A DNA stretch of 64,000 bases from positions 21,311 through 85,310 of the forward strand of contig JAJZFB010000044.1 of assembly GCA_021805545.1 (NCBI GenBank), written 5' to 3'. Both the position numbers and the translations under genes were made by a program. Source of the stretch: Pseudomonadota bacterium. Lineage in GTDB: Bacteria > Pseudomonadota > Alphaproteobacteria > Acetobacterales > Acetobacteraceae. Below the pieces are notes generated by a model, which worked only from the letters and a program-made list of their open reading frames with translations, did not search any database and was not told where the DNA came from. This document shows positions 25,715 to 34,378 of this stretch, in pieces (within the stretch, counting starts at the first letter, position 1; the number at the start of each line of letters is the position of its first letter).

Positions 25715-26902
25715 ATGAAAGCAGGCTTTATCGGGTTGGGAAGCATGGGCGCGCCGATTGCCCGCAGGCTGGCGCGCTGCGGGTTTGAGGTCATAGGCTG
25801 CGATGTCTCCGCCGAAATGCTGGCCGCGTTCGATGAACCCGGCACAATTCGCGAAACTGACCCGGTTGCCACGGCCAAACGCTCGGAAATGCTGGGCATT
25901 TGCGTGCGGACGGATGAGCAGCTTGAGAGCCTGGCCGGTGACGGGCGGCTGTTCGAGGCGTTGGGCAAAGGCGGCATCGTCATCCTCCATTCCACCGTCT
26001 CGCCCGAACTGGCCCAAAAGCTGGCGGTCAAGGCAAAGGAATATGGCGTGGGCTTTGTCGATGTGGGCGTCTCCGGCGGCGGGCCTGCCGCGATCGAGGG
26101 TAAGCTCTCCCTGTTCGTCGGCGGCGAGGATGCGGATGTCGAGCGCGCCCGCCCCTGGCTGGAAGCCATCGGCAAACAGCTCTCGCATCTCGGCCCGGTG
26201 GGGCGCGGGCAGGAGGGCAAGCTGCTCAACAACCTCATTTCCGTCGCCAATTACGGCATGTCCACCGCCATCATCGATGTCGGGCTGGATATGGGCTTCG
26301 ACCGGCAGCAGCTCATCGGCGCCTTCATGGCCGGCTCGGCGCAGAGCTTCGCGCTGGGCGTCGGCCCGCGCATGGTGCAGCCGCGCACGGGGCTGGGCGC
26401 CACGGGCAGCTTCACCGGCCTGCACGACCTGCTGAAAAAGGACGTGGAGCATTGCCGGGATCTTCCGGTACGGGAAACCGCCGCGCTCAACAGCCTGCTC
26501 GATGCCTGCGGCTATATGCTGGCGCGCATCCGCCGCGCGGCCATCGAGTCCGAGGGCGGCGCGCCGCCCGTGGACCCGCAAAAAACGGTCGATGCGTATT
26601 TCGCCGCCATCCGTGCCAAGGATATTGACGCGCTGATGGGCCTTTACGCCGAAAATGCCAGCTTCACCCTGCCCAACGGCAAGAGCTTCACTGGCAAAGA
26701 CAATATCCGGCAGGTGCATCTCGGCGTGTTTGCAGCAGGTTCGCCCATTCCCACCCCCGGCACGCGCTTTGCCGGGGCGGCGGGCATTGCGGTCGAGATC
26801 GAAGCGCGGCTGCCCGATGGCAGCGTGCGGCAGACCACCAACCATTACCGCTTCGATGATACCGGCAAGATCAGCACGCTGGGCGTTTATATGCGCGGGT
26901 GA
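25715..26902 (+). CDS. Beta-hydroxyacid dehydrogenase fused to an NTF2/SnoaL-like domain
   Basis: This 395-residue fusion has residues 1-280 as a 3-hydroxyisobutyrate-type NAD(P) dehydrogenase: Rossmann loop GFIGLGSMGAPIARRL, substrate motif DVGVSGGGPAAIEGKLSLFV and catalytic Lys169 in GKLLNNL. Residues ~286-395 form a SnoaL/NTF2-like alpha+beta barrel (TVDAYFAAIRAKDIDALMGL, then HYRFDDTGKISTLGVYM), as found in ketosteroid isomerase relatives and polyketide cyclases. The joint is a short linker EGGAPPVDPQ. The frame is uninterrupted and the start has GAGGATCACC upstream. The two activities probably act in sequence on one intermediate. Confidence 0.85.
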   Translation: MKAGFIGLGSMGAPIARRLARCGFEVIGCDVSAEMLAAFDEPGTIRETDPVATAKRSEMLGICVRTDEQLESLAGDGRLFEALGKGGIVILHSTVSPELAQKLAVKAKEYGVGFVDVGVSGGGPAAIEGKLSLFVGGEDADVERARPWLEAIGKQLSHLGPVGRGQEGKLLNNLISVANYGMSTAIIDVGLDMGFDRQQLIGAFMAGSAQSFALGVGPRMVQPRTGLGATGSFTGLHDLLKKDVEHCRDLPVRETAALNSLLDACGYMLARIRRAAIESEGGAPPVDPQKTVDAYFAAIRAKDIDALMGLYAENASFTLPNGKSFTGKDNIRQVHLGVFAAGSPIPTPGTRFAGAAGIAVEIEARLPDGSVRQTTNHYRFDDTGKISTLGVYMRG

Positions 26903-27037
26903 GCTGTTCCAGGCCCGTACCCCGCCCCTTGCGGTGGCGCGCCACTTTGCTAATGCAATGTACAGGGAGAGAGGCCGGCGGCGCCATGGCGCGGGCGGTC
27001 AGGTTTTTTCCCGCAATTCTGGCGGCGCCCCGGCGGA

Positions 27038-27064
27038 TATAATCGCCAGGGCGAAATCATGATT
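27038..27064 (+). promoter_or_regulatory. Candidate promoter/operator of the E1 operon
   Basis: TATAAT (27038-27043) is a consensus -10 without a clear -35. Twelve bases further, AATCATGATT (27055-27064) is a perfect 10-bp palindrome that could hold a regulator at the transcription start. It lies ~80 bases before the E1 alpha gene. Confidence 0.35.
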
Positions 27065-27144
27065 GGCTGCTTGTTACCCCGCCGGGGCGCGGGCAGAACG
27101 TGACAGAGCTTCATCGCCAGCCGATGGGAGAGGAAAGGACGAAC

Positions 27145-28149
27145 ATGGCCACCACGACAGCAGGATTGAACGCGGCCGTACCTGACGCGGCAACGCAGGT
27201 CGAAATCTACCGCCGCATGAACCTCATCATGCAGAATGACGAGGCGTCGCGGAAAATCATCCGCTCCGGCCGCCTGATGATGCCGTATTACTCGCAGCGC
27301 GGGCAGGAGGTCATTCCCTCCGCCATCTCCGTCAACCTGAACGATGACGACAAGATCTGCACCATCTATCGCGGCATTCACGACATGCTGGCCAAGGGCG
27401 TGCCCCTTAAGCTGCTCTGGGCGGAAATCGCGGGCCGTGTGACCGGCACCTGCAAGGGCAAGGGCGGGCCGATGCACATCACCCACCCCGCCTCTGGCGC
27501 CATCCTCACCACCGGCATTGTCGGCTCCTCCATGCCCATCGCCAACGGCCTGGCCTGGGCCGCCAAGCTGGACAAATCCCGCCAGGTGGTCATTGCCAAT
27601 TTCGGCGACGGCGCCTCCAATATCGGCGCGTTCCACGAGAGCCTCAACCTGGCCTCGCTGTGGAAGCTGCCGGTTATTTTCGTCTGCCAGAATAACCGCT
27701 TCGCCGAGCATACGCGCTACGAGAACGGCACCTCGGTGGATAAAATCTCCAAACGCGCCATCGGCTACAACATGCCGGGCTTCACCGTGGACGGCAACGA
27801 CCCGCACGAGATGTACGCCACCGCGCATGAAGCCATCGAGCGCGCCCGCGCCGGCGAAGGCCCGACCCTGATCGAGGCGATGACCTTCCGCTTCTTCGGC
27901 CATGTGTTCGGCGACGATGATTTCTACATGACCAAGGAAGAAAAAGCCGCGGCCATGGCGAAAGACCCCGTGCCGCTGTTCCGCGCCAGGCTGATTGCCG
28001 ATGGCACCGCCACCGAGGCGCAGTTGGCTGGGATGGAGGCGAAGATTGCCGCAGACATCCAGGAAGCCATCGAATTCGCGCTGGCCTCCGACATGCCGCC
28101 GCTCGAAGAGCTGACCCGCGATGTTTATGCCGAGCAGGGAGTTGCCTGA
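27145..28149 (+). CDS. 2-oxoacid dehydrogenase E1 alpha subunit (pyruvate/acetoin type)
   Basis: This 334-residue ThDP-dependent E1 alpha has the TPP/Mg motif FGDGASNIGAFHESLNLAS...VCQNNRF (GDG to NN). It also has the substrate region GKGKGGPMHITHPASG and the phosphorylation-loop-like FRFFGHVFGDDDFYM. It decarboxylates a 2-oxoacid (or acetoin) and passes the acyl group to a lipoyl lysine. The ATG at 27145 has AGGAAAGGA upstream; a GTG at 27100 gives an unneeded extension. It overlaps the beta gene (TGATG). A free lipoyl protein follows and the E2 core is encoded 9 kb away. Confidence 0.9.
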   Translation: MATTTAGLNAAVPDAATQVEIYRRMNLIMQNDEASRKIIRSGRLMMPYYSQRGQEVIPSAISVNLNDDDKICTIYRGIHDMLAKGVPLKLLWAEIAGRVTGTCKGKGGPMHITHPASGAILTTGIVGSSMPIANGLAWAAKLDKSRQVVIANFGDGASNIGAFHESLNLASLWKLPVIFVCQNNRFAEHTRYENGTSVDKISKRAIGYNMPGFTVDGNDPHEMYATAHEAIERARAGEGPTLIEAMTFRFFGHVFGDDDFYMTKEEKAAAMAKDPVPLFRARLIADGTATEAQLAGMEAKIAADIQEAIEFALASDMPPLEELTRDVYAEQGVA

Positions 28150-29144
28150 TGTCTGTTGAAACCAAGAAAATCACCATCATCCAGGCGATCAACGAGGCGA
28201 TCGCCGAGGCCATGGAAGCCGATCCGAAAGTGATCGTGCTGGGCGAGGACGTGGCGGACCGCGAGGGCGGCGGCGTTGTGGGCGTCACGCGCGGCCTCTC
28301 CACCCGCTTTGGCGATGAGCGCGTGCGCTCCACCCCCATTACCGAGCAGGCCATTATCGGCGCGGCCATCGGTGCCTCCATCGGCGGCTACAAGGTTGTG
28401 GCCGAGATCATGCTGATGAACTTCACCACGGTGGCGATGGACATGATCGTCAACCACGCCGCCAAGCTGCGCTTCATGTCCGGCGGCCAGACCGGCGTGC
28501 CCATCGTCATCCGCATGATGACGGGTGCCGGCATTTCCTCCGCCGGCCAGCATTCAGACTTCCTGGAAGCCTGGTTCGCGCATACGCCGGGCCTGAAGGT
28601 CGTCATGCCGTCCAGCCCGGAAGAAGCGAAGGGGCTGATGCTCTCCGCCATCGCCGACCCCGACCCGGTGATGTTCGTGGAATGCACCCGCGCCTATTTC
28701 ACGCCGTATGAAACCCCGGTGAAAGTGGCGCCCATTCCGCTGGGCAAGGCCCGGGTCACCAAGCAAGGCACGGACGTTACGATTATCTCCTATTCGGAGA
28801 TTTTCCTGCGCGCCACGGCAGCAGCCGCCGAGCTGGCGAAGGAAGGCATCTCGGCCGAGCTGATCGATTTGCGCACCATCTCCCCCTGGGACCGCGAGAC
28901 GGTTCTGGCCTCGGTCCGCAAAACCGGCCGCGCCGTTGTGGCGCATGAGGCAGTGAAGCAGTTTGGCGTGGGCGCTGAAATTGCCGCCGTGCTGCAGGAC
29001 GAGCTGTTCGGCACGCTGAAGGCGCCGGTGAAGCGCGTCGGCGCGCCCTTTACCTCCGTGCCGTTCAGCGGCGCGCTGGAGCAGGCCTTCCTGGTCAGCG
29101 CGGCGGATATTGTGGCGGCGGCCAAGGCCACGCTGGGCAAATAA
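28149..29144 (+). CDS. 2-oxoacid dehydrogenase E1 beta subunit
   Basis: This 331-residue partner of E1 alpha has the transketolase-like pyrimidine domain (VIVLGEDVADREGGGVVGVT, then RSTPITEQAIIGAAIGASI). The segment GAGISSAGQHSDFLEAWFAHTPG follows, and the C-terminal transketolase domain contains LIDLRTISPWD. Translation is coupled to E1 alpha by the one-base overlap of stop and start. The pair most resembles acetoin or pyruvate dehydrogenase E1. The true substrate is probably a 2-oxoacid made in this catabolic cluster. Confidence 0.9.
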   Translation: MSVETKKITIIQAINEAIAEAMEADPKVIVLGEDVADREGGGVVGVTRGLSTRFGDERVRSTPITEQAIIGAAIGASIGGYKVVAEIMLMNFTTVAMDMIVNHAAKLRFMSGGQTGVPIVIRMMTGAGISSAGQHSDFLEAWFAHTPGLKVVMPSSPEEAKGLMLSAIADPDPVMFVECTRAYFTPYETPVKVAPIPLGKARVTKQGTDVTIISYSEIFLRATAAAAELAKEGISAELIDLRTISPWDRETVLASVRKTGRAVVAHEAVKQFGVGAEIAAVLQDELFGTLKAPVKRVGAPFTSVPFSGALEQAFLVSAADIVAAAKATLGK

Positions 29145-29149
29145 CCCAA

Positions 29150-29189
29150 AACGCCAGCCTGCACGCCGCAAGGCGGGCAGGCTGGCGTT
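29150..29189 (+). terminator. Long hairpin between E1 beta and the lipoyl gene
   Basis: A 13-bp perfect stem (AACGCCAGCCTGC / GCAGGCTGGCGTT) encloses a small inner CGCC/GGCG stem. No T tract follows (TTGACGG), so it is more likely a partial terminator or an mRNA-stability element than a full stop. It may set the ratio of E1 to lipoyl carrier. Confidence 0.55.
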
Positions 29190-29288
29190 GACGGATGCTG
29201 CACGCGCAGGCATGGCTTCAGGCAGAAGGTTGCGCGCCCAGGCACGCAGCCGCATTGTTTGAAGCCCGCAGAGATTAAGAGGAATTTT

Positions 29289-29519
29289 ATGGCGACCGAC
29301 ATCATCCTTCCCAAAATCGGCTTTTCCATGACCGAAGGCGTGCTGGCCGAATGGCTGGTGGCCGATGGCGCCTCCGTGACCGAGGGCCAGCCCATCTTCA
29401 CGCTGGAGAGCGACAAATCCACCAACGAGGTGGAATCCCCCGCCGCCGGCACCATCAAAATCACTGGCGTGCCTGGCCAGACCTACGAGGTTGGCGCGAT
29501 CATCGGCACCATCGCGTAA
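29289..29519 (+). CDS. Stand-alone lipoyl-domain carrier protein
   Basis: This 76-residue protein is a single lipoyl/biotinyl domain: DIILPKIGFSMTEGVLAEWL, the attachment site LESDKSTNEVESPA with Lys near 44, and a closing strand VPGQTYEVGAIIGTIA. In ordinary E2 proteins this domain is the N-terminal part of a 400-residue chain; here it is complete and ends with a stop codon. AAGAGG precedes the ATG. Lipoyl rather than biotinyl is inferred from DKSTNEV (biotin carriers have MKM) and from the E1 genes upstream. It probably shuttles acyl groups to the E2 core at 37141. Confidence 0.9.
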   Translation: MATDIILPKIGFSMTEGVLAEWLVADGASVTEGQPIFTLESDKSTNEVESPAAGTIKITGVPGQTYEVGAIIGTIA

Positions 29520-29656
29520 GCCTTTACGCGCGTTTAGCGCGGGGACGATGAAATGACGCGGCGGCGCGCCGGGCTCAGCCTGGCGCGCCGCAAGCGTTGC
29601 AATTCAAGACTCAGCGCGTAATCTGCGCCGCGAAAGCAAAAATGGGGAGCCGCCAT

Positions 29657-31366
29657 ATGAGCACACAGCAATTTGACGAGATGTTCGATTTCGTTGCCGT
29701 TGGCAGTGGCGGCGGCTCCATGTGCGCGGCGCTGGTGCTGCGCAAGCTCGGCAAGAGCGTTCTCATCCTGGAAAAAACCGGCCTTGTCGGCGGCACCACG
29801 GCGCGCTCTGGCGGGGTGATGTGGGTGCCCAATAACCGCTTCATGGAGGCCGACGGCATCGAGGACAGCTACGAGAAAGCGGCGCAATATCTCGACGCCA
29901 CATCCGGCCAGCCGGACGACGCCCCAGCCGCCTCGCCCGAGCGCCGCGCCGCTTATTTGCAGCAAAGCCCGAAAATGGTCGATTTCCTCGTCGAGCAGGG
30001 CATAAGGCTGCGCCGCATCCCGTACTACCCGGATTATTACGACCATCTGCCCGGCGGCTCCGTGCCTGGCCGCACCGTTACGGCGGAGCTGTTCAACGTG
30101 AAGGAGCTGCCCGCCGAATGGCAGGCCAAACTCCGCCCCAGCGCCATCCCCTTCCCCGCCCATCTCGACGAGCTGTACTGGCTGCCCACGCTCACGCGCT
30201 CGATGAAAGGTAAGCTGAACCTCGCCAAAATCATGCTGCGCGGCTTGGCGGCGAAGCTCACCGGCAAGGAGCTGGCCCCGGCGGGCCGCGCGCTACAGGG
30301 CCGCATGCTCCAGGCGGTGCTCAAGGCAGGCGCGGATATCCGCGTCAATGCGGGCGTCTCCGCGCTGATTATGGAAGACGGCGCGGTGAAGGGCGTTGTC
30401 ACCACCAAGGATGGCGCGCCCTGGCGCGTGGGCGCCAGGCTCGGCGTGCTCATCAACGCCGGCGGTTTTGCCCAGAACCAGGCGATGCGCGCCAAATTCA
30501 TGCCCGAAACCTCCAGCGAATGGACCGGCGTGATCGAGGGCGACACGGGCGAGATGCTGCAGGAGATGATGAACCAGGGCGCCGCCGTGGCGCAGATGGA
30601 CGAGACCATAGGCTGCCAGATGGCCCTGCCCCCCGGCCGCGAGAACAAAAGCGGCAACGGCGTCACCTTCGGCGCCTTCGCCGGGCAGATGGACATTGCC
30701 AAGCCGCACGGCATCATCGTGGACCAGACCGGCGTGCGCTACATGAGCGAGGGCAGCTCCTACTCCGAATTCTGCATGACCATGCGCAAGCGCCACAAAA
30801 CCGTGCCCGCCATCCCCAGCTACTGGATCATGGATGACCAGTACATGAAAACCTACATGTTCTGCGGCACCATGCCCGGCAAGGCAAAGCCACAGGCATG
30901 GTATGAGTCCGGCTGGCTGACCAAGGCCGATACGCTGGAGGAGCTGGCGGGCAAAACCGGTATCAATCCAGCCACACTCAAAGCCACGGTGGAGCGCTTT
31001 AATGAAGATGCGCGCGCCGGGCACGACACGCAATTTGGCCGTGGCGAGCGTGCCTTCGATAAATGGCTGGGCGATGCCGTGGCCAAGGGCAACCCCTCGC
31101 TCGGCGCCATCGAGAAAGGCCCGTTCTACGCCGCCAAGGTGGTGCCGGGCGACGTTTCCACCTTTGGCGGGGTGATGACCGACGTGAATGCCCGCGTGCT
31201 GCGCGAAGATGGCAGCCCCATTCCCGGCCTGTACGCCACCGGCACCTCGGCCGCCTCGGTCTTCGGGCGCTGTGCGGTGGGGGCCGGGGCAAGCATCGGC
31301 CCTGCCTTCACCTGGGGCTATGTAGCCGCCCAGCACGCGGCAAATGCCGGTAATTTGGCCGTGTAA
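29657..31366 (+). CDS. FAD-dependent 3-ketosteroid-dehydrogenase-like flavoprotein
   Basis: This 569-residue member of the fumarate reductase/KstD flavoprotein family has an N-terminal FAD motif DFVAVGSGGGSMCAALVLRK, then TARSGGVMWVPNN as in ketosteroid delta-1-dehydrogenases. A second FAD block, LYATGTSAASVFGRCAVGAG, lies near the C terminus. It would introduce or reduce a C=C bond next to a ring ketone. GGGGAG supports the ATG at 29657. KstD is inferred from overall pattern; fumarate-reductase-like 3-oxo-enoate reductases cannot be excluded. The P450, SDR and NTF2-like genes nearby fit alicyclic ketone metabolism. Confidence 0.82.
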   Translation: MSTQQFDEMFDFVAVGSGGGSMCAALVLRKLGKSVLILEKTGLVGGTTARSGGVMWVPNNRFMEADGIEDSYEKAAQYLDATSGQPDDAPAASPERRAAYLQQSPKMVDFLVEQGIRLRRIPYYPDYYDHLPGGSVPGRTVTAELFNVKELPAEWQAKLRPSAIPFPAHLDELYWLPTLTRSMKGKLNLAKIMLRGLAAKLTGKELAPAGRALQGRMLQAVLKAGADIRVNAGVSALIMEDGAVKGVVTTKDGAPWRVGARLGVLINAGGFAQNQAMRAKFMPETSSEWTGVIEGDTGEMLQEMMNQGAAVAQMDETIGCQMALPPGRENKSGNGVTFGAFAGQMDIAKPHGIIVDQTGVRYMSEGSSYSEFCMTMRKRHKTVPAIPSYWIMDDQYMKTYMFCGTMPGKAKPQAWYESGWLTKADTLEELAGKTGINPATLKATVERFNEDARAGHDTQFGRGERAFDKWLGDAVAKGNPSLGAIEKGPFYAAKVVPGDVSTFGGVMTDVNARVLREDGSPIPGLYATGTSAASVFGRCAVGAGASIGPAFTWGYVAAQHAANAGNLAV

Positions 31367-31428
31367 CGCCCCGCCTAGCCCTTGCCGGGCTTGCAGCGGG
31401 GCCATTGTTGCGGCAAGCATCGGCTCCC

Positions 31429-32082
31429 ATGAAAAAGACCAACAAAGACGGGCAGGCTATTGGCCGTAAAGGCGCCGAAAGCCGCGCCAGGCTCCTGGCT
31501 GCCGCGCGTCAGCTTCTCATGGAGCTTTCAACAGCCCGCAAGCTGACAGCCAGCGCCATCGCGCGCGCCGCGGGCCTCGCCTCGCAAACATTTTACCTCT
31601 ATTTCGACGATGTGGAGGAAATTCTACTCTGCCTCTCGGAAGAAGCTTCGGCTGATACAACCGCGATCATCGAAGCGCTGGACAGCGCCTGGGACACGGC
31701 GGCGCCACAAATATATGCGCAAAACGTGGTGGATGCGCTTTACCAATACTGGGACCGCCACAGGCCGATTCTCAACATACGCAATTATATGGCCGACAGG
31801 GGCGACGAGGCCTTTTCCAAATTGCGCAGTGAAAGCGCGATCCCCATCATCACCAGAATCGCGCGGCGCATCCGTTCCGGCCAGGGTGAGGGCAGGCTGA
31901 GCGAGCGAGCTTCCCTGGCGCGGGCCATCACCATCTTCGCGGCCATCGAGCGGGTCGCGGCGCGCTATGCCAGCTATGAAGGTAATAATTTTATGCCAGG
32001 CGCGGCGGAAATGAAGCGGGCGGAAGCAGACATCATGGCCATGCTGATGTCGCCCATACCCGCCATGCAAGGTCTGGCATGA
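31429..32082 (+). CDS. TetR/AcrR-family transcriptional regulator
   Basis: This 217-residue protein has an N-terminal TetR HTH (SRARLLAAARQLLMELSTARKLTASAIARAAGLASQTFYLYFDD) and a helical ligand domain with no closer assignment. It follows the flavoprotein gene and overlaps the next, secreted, protein by four bases. It is the likely repressor of this catabolic block, with a CoA-ester or hydrophobic substrate as inducer (inference). Confidence 0.85.
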   Translation: MKKTNKDGQAIGRKGAESRARLLAAARQLLMELSTARKLTASAIARAAGLASQTFYLYFDDVEEILLCLSEEASADTTAIIEALDSAWDTAAPQIYAQNVVDALYQYWDRHRPILNIRNYMADRGDEAFSKLRSESAIPIITRIARRIRSGQGEGRLSERASLARAITIFAAIERVAARYASYEGNNFMPGAAEMKRAEADIMAMLMSPIPAMQGLA

Positions 32083-32489
32083 AAGGCAAAGCCATGGTGA
32101 ACCCTTCCGCAAAACGCGCCATCCCCGGCTTGGCGCTGCTGCTGGCGGGGCTGGCCGCCATGCCGGCACAGGCCAGCGTAACCGGCATGTGGCGTGTAAC
32201 CGGCACCATCTCGGGCAAGGCTTTCGCGCTGGATTGCAAATTTCTGCCAAATGGCCCGGCGCTGGGCGGCGAATGCACCAAGGCGGCGGGCAGTGGCCAC
32301 GGCGCGGGCAAAACTTATGTGTTGAGCACCGGCGCGGTCTCCGGCGGTACCATAAGCTGGGGCTACAAGGCGCATTACATGCTCATGAGCTTTACCGTAA
32401 GCTATGCCGGCCAGCTTAAGGGCAACGAAATTCAGGGTAGGGTGAAAGCCGCCGGGCGGCAGGGGCAATTCACCGCCGTCCGGGAATAA
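32079..32489 (+). CDS. Small secreted protein of unknown function
   Basis: This 136-residue protein has an N-terminal signal peptide (RAIPGLALLLAGLAAMPAQAS, cleavage after AQA). The mature ~100 residues look beta-rich: VTGMWRVTGTISGKAFALDC, two Cys that could form a disulfide, then GTISWGYKAHYMLMSFTVSY. It could be a small periplasmic beta-barrel or lipid/ligand-binding protein. It is translationally coupled to the TetR gene. I do not recognise the family. Confidence 0.7.
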   Translation: MKGKAMVNPSAKRAIPGLALLLAGLAAMPAQASVTGMWRVTGTISGKAFALDCKFLPNGPALGGECTKAAGSGHGAGKTYVLSTGAVSGGTISWGYKAHYMLMSFTVSYAGQLKGNEIQGRVKAAGRQGQFTAVRE

Positions 32490-32492
32490 TAA

Positions 32493-33215
32493 TCAGTCCG
32501 GCGCCGCAAAAGCCTCGCCCCGGTCCGCCATGGGCGCCGCGCCGGGGCGGCTGAAATCAATATCCGCGCCGGGGCGGCGGAAAGATTGCGCGGCTCGCCC
32601 AGGCTGGAAATTATAGCACGACCCTGCGGGGAATTCGGTGGCGGACATGCCAGCGGGCATTTCACGCCCGCGCCCATGGGCCACAATGGCGGCCCAGCGC
32701 AAAATCCGCATGGCTTCGGCGCCTTGCTTGTCCTGCTGGGCAATCACCTCGTTCAACTGGCCCATCTGCCTGCCGGCCAGTTCCGCCGGGGCGGTGAATA
32801 CATCGCCCTGGCCCAACGCCCAGTCCAGCACCAGCGCGCCATTGCGCAGCAGCGTGGCACGGCGCGCGCCATCCGCCGCATCACTCACCATTACGTCATA
32901 GGCCACCGGCGCCGTTTCATCCGCATGGGCCGCGCCAAAAATGGCCAGGTCGTGCAAATGCGTGCAGTTCTGCGTCTTCTGCCCGCGCTTGGGCACATCG
33001 GTCAGGGCCACGCCGGCAAAGGTTTCCGCAAGCTGGGCCATGGCGCCGGGGCACATGGTCCAGGGCGAGCGCTTCATCTCGCTCGCCACGCTCGTAATCA
33101 CCCCGTTATCATGGCCAAGGATGACCACCATGCGGTGGTAGTCATCCTCCAGCTCAGCCGTCACCAAACCCTGTGCGGGTTCGATGAGAATGCGGCGGCG
33201 ATACCCCGGCTGCAT
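32493..33215 (-). CDS. DUF2889 protein (short form), function unknown
   Basis: This 240-residue DUF2889 protein has YRRRILIEPAQGLVTAELED near the N terminus, VASEMKRSPWTMCPGA, and the Cys-Thr-His signature NCTHLHDLAIFG near 105. Its start codon touches the stop of the upstream thiolase-fold gene. It is the second DUF2889 gene in the window, again beside a DUF35/thiolase-fold pair. The C-terminal ~40 residues (RPGADIDFSRPGAAPM) look disordered. Confidence 0.72.
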   Translation of the reverse strand: MQPGYRRRILIEPAQGLVTAELEDDYHRMVVILGHDNGVITSVASEMKRSPWTMCPGAMAQLAETFAGVALTDVPKRGQKTQNCTHLHDLAIFGAAHADETAPVAYDVMVSDAADGARRATLLRNGALVLDWALGQGDVFTAPAELAGRQMGQLNEVIAQQDKQGAEAMRILRWAAIVAHGRGREMPAGMSATEFPAGSCYNFQPGRAAQSFRRPGADIDFSRPGAAPMADRGEAFAAPD

Positions 33216-34375
33216 CAGTCGCGCGCCAGCAGCAGCACAGAGGCCAGCGGCCCGCCGCCCGATGCCGCCACGGCCACTTTCGGGGCGCCCTTTATCTGCC
33301 GCGCGCCGCCCTGGCCGCGCAGCTGCACCACGGATTCATGCGCGAAGCCAAACCCATGCAGCCGCCCGGCGCCAATCTGCCCGCCAAACGTGTTCAGCGG
33401 CAGCTCGCCATCCAGCGCGATGCGGTGCCCGCCCTCGATGAACTTGCCGCCCTCGCCCACGCCGCAGAACCCCAGCCCTTCCAGCCAGGTGAGCGCGAGG
33501 AAGGCAAAGCCGTCGTAAAGCTGCACCGTGTCCACATCCTTGGGCTTGTAATCGGTATGTTTCCACAATTCCGCCCCGGTGGGGTACGAGGCCATGAACT
33601 CCGTCTGGTCCCAGCTATGGCGCTCAGACCTGTAGGCGGAGGCCGCGATGCGGATGGGCGTTGCCTTCACCTCGCCCAGCGCGTCCCCGGCAGAGACGAT
33701 GAGCACGGTCGAGGCATCGGAGAACCGGTCGCAATCGAACAGGCACATCGGCTCGGCAATCAGCCGCGCTTCCATGTACTGCTCCAGCGTCAGCGGCTCG
33801 CGCACCAAGGCGCGCGGGTTCAGCAGCGCGTTCTTGCGGTCGGTGAGCGAGATTTGCGCCAGTTGCTCGCGCGTCATGCCGTATTTCTTCACATGGCGCA
33901 TGGCGTATTGCGCCACCCAGGTAACGGCGGAGGTGGCGTTGAAGGGCGCGGTCCATTGCGAGCCCGCCTCCACGCGCGCGCCGCGGCTCATCGGGTAATC
34001 CTGCGGGCGGGCCATGGCCGCGGCCTCGTACACGGTGCGGAAGCAGATGACATGGCGCGCCAGCCCCGCTTTTACGGCGGCGGCAGCCGTGGCCACGGCG
34101 CCAAGCTGGGCCGAGGTTTCCATGCCGCCATTATACCAGCGCACCTTCAGGTGCAGCGCGTCGATCAAATCTTCCGCGCCCAGGGGCGAGAAGCCGAGAT
34201 AGCCGGACATCTTGCCCGGATAGGTGGAAATACCGTCAATATCCGCGAGCGACAGGCCGGAATCATCCAGCGCCTCGCGGATGGCATCCATGGTGAGGAG
34301 CAGCGGGTGGCGGGTGAGCTTCTGGCCAACCTGCGACTGGCCAATGCCGGTGATATACGCGTCCTTGCTGGCCAT
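33215..34375 (-). CDS. Thiolase-fold protein, Ltp2-like (acyl-CoA aldolase candidate)
   Basis: This 386-residue thiolase-fold protein starts MASKDAYITGIGQSQVGQKL, as in SCP-x/Ltp proteins. At the nucleophile loop it reads WYNGGMETSAQLGAVATAAAAV with no Cys. The C-terminal glycine loop is NTFGGQIGAGRLHGFG. Loss of the thiolase Cys and an adjacent DUF35 gene are the hallmarks of Ltp2-ChsH2 retro-aldolases of steroid side-chain degradation. I infer C-C cleavage of a beta-hydroxyacyl-CoA rather than thiolysis. Confidence 0.78.
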   Translation of the reverse strand: MASKDAYITGIGQSQVGQKLTRHPLLLTMDAIREALDDSGLSLADIDGISTYPGKMSGYLGFSPLGAEDLIDALHLKVRWYNGGMETSAQLGAVATAAAAVKAGLARHVICFRTVYEAAAMARPQDYPMSRGARVEAGSQWTAPFNATSAVTWVAQYAMRHVKKYGMTREQLAQISLTDRKNALLNPRALVREPLTLEQYMEARLIAEPMCLFDCDRFSDASTVLIVSAGDALGEVKATPIRIAASAYRSERHSWDQTEFMASYPTGAELWKHTDYKPKDVDTVQLYDGFAFLALTWLEGLGFCGVGEGGKFIEGGHRIALDGELPLNTFGGQIGAGRLHGFGFAHESVVQLRGQGGARQIKGAPKVAVAASGGGPLASVLLLARD

Positions 34376-34378
34376 GCT

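Noticed and set aside
24418..26250. A 610-residue minus-strand frame opposite the thiolase and dehydrogenase genes
   Set aside because: His/Gly/Ala-rich antisense composition without motifs; both plus-strand genes have clear catalytic sites.
29289..29519. Lipoyl protein as a biotin carrier or GcvH
   Set aside because: The attachment loop is DKSTNEV rather than the MKM of biotin carriers, and the length is far below GcvH (~125 residues).
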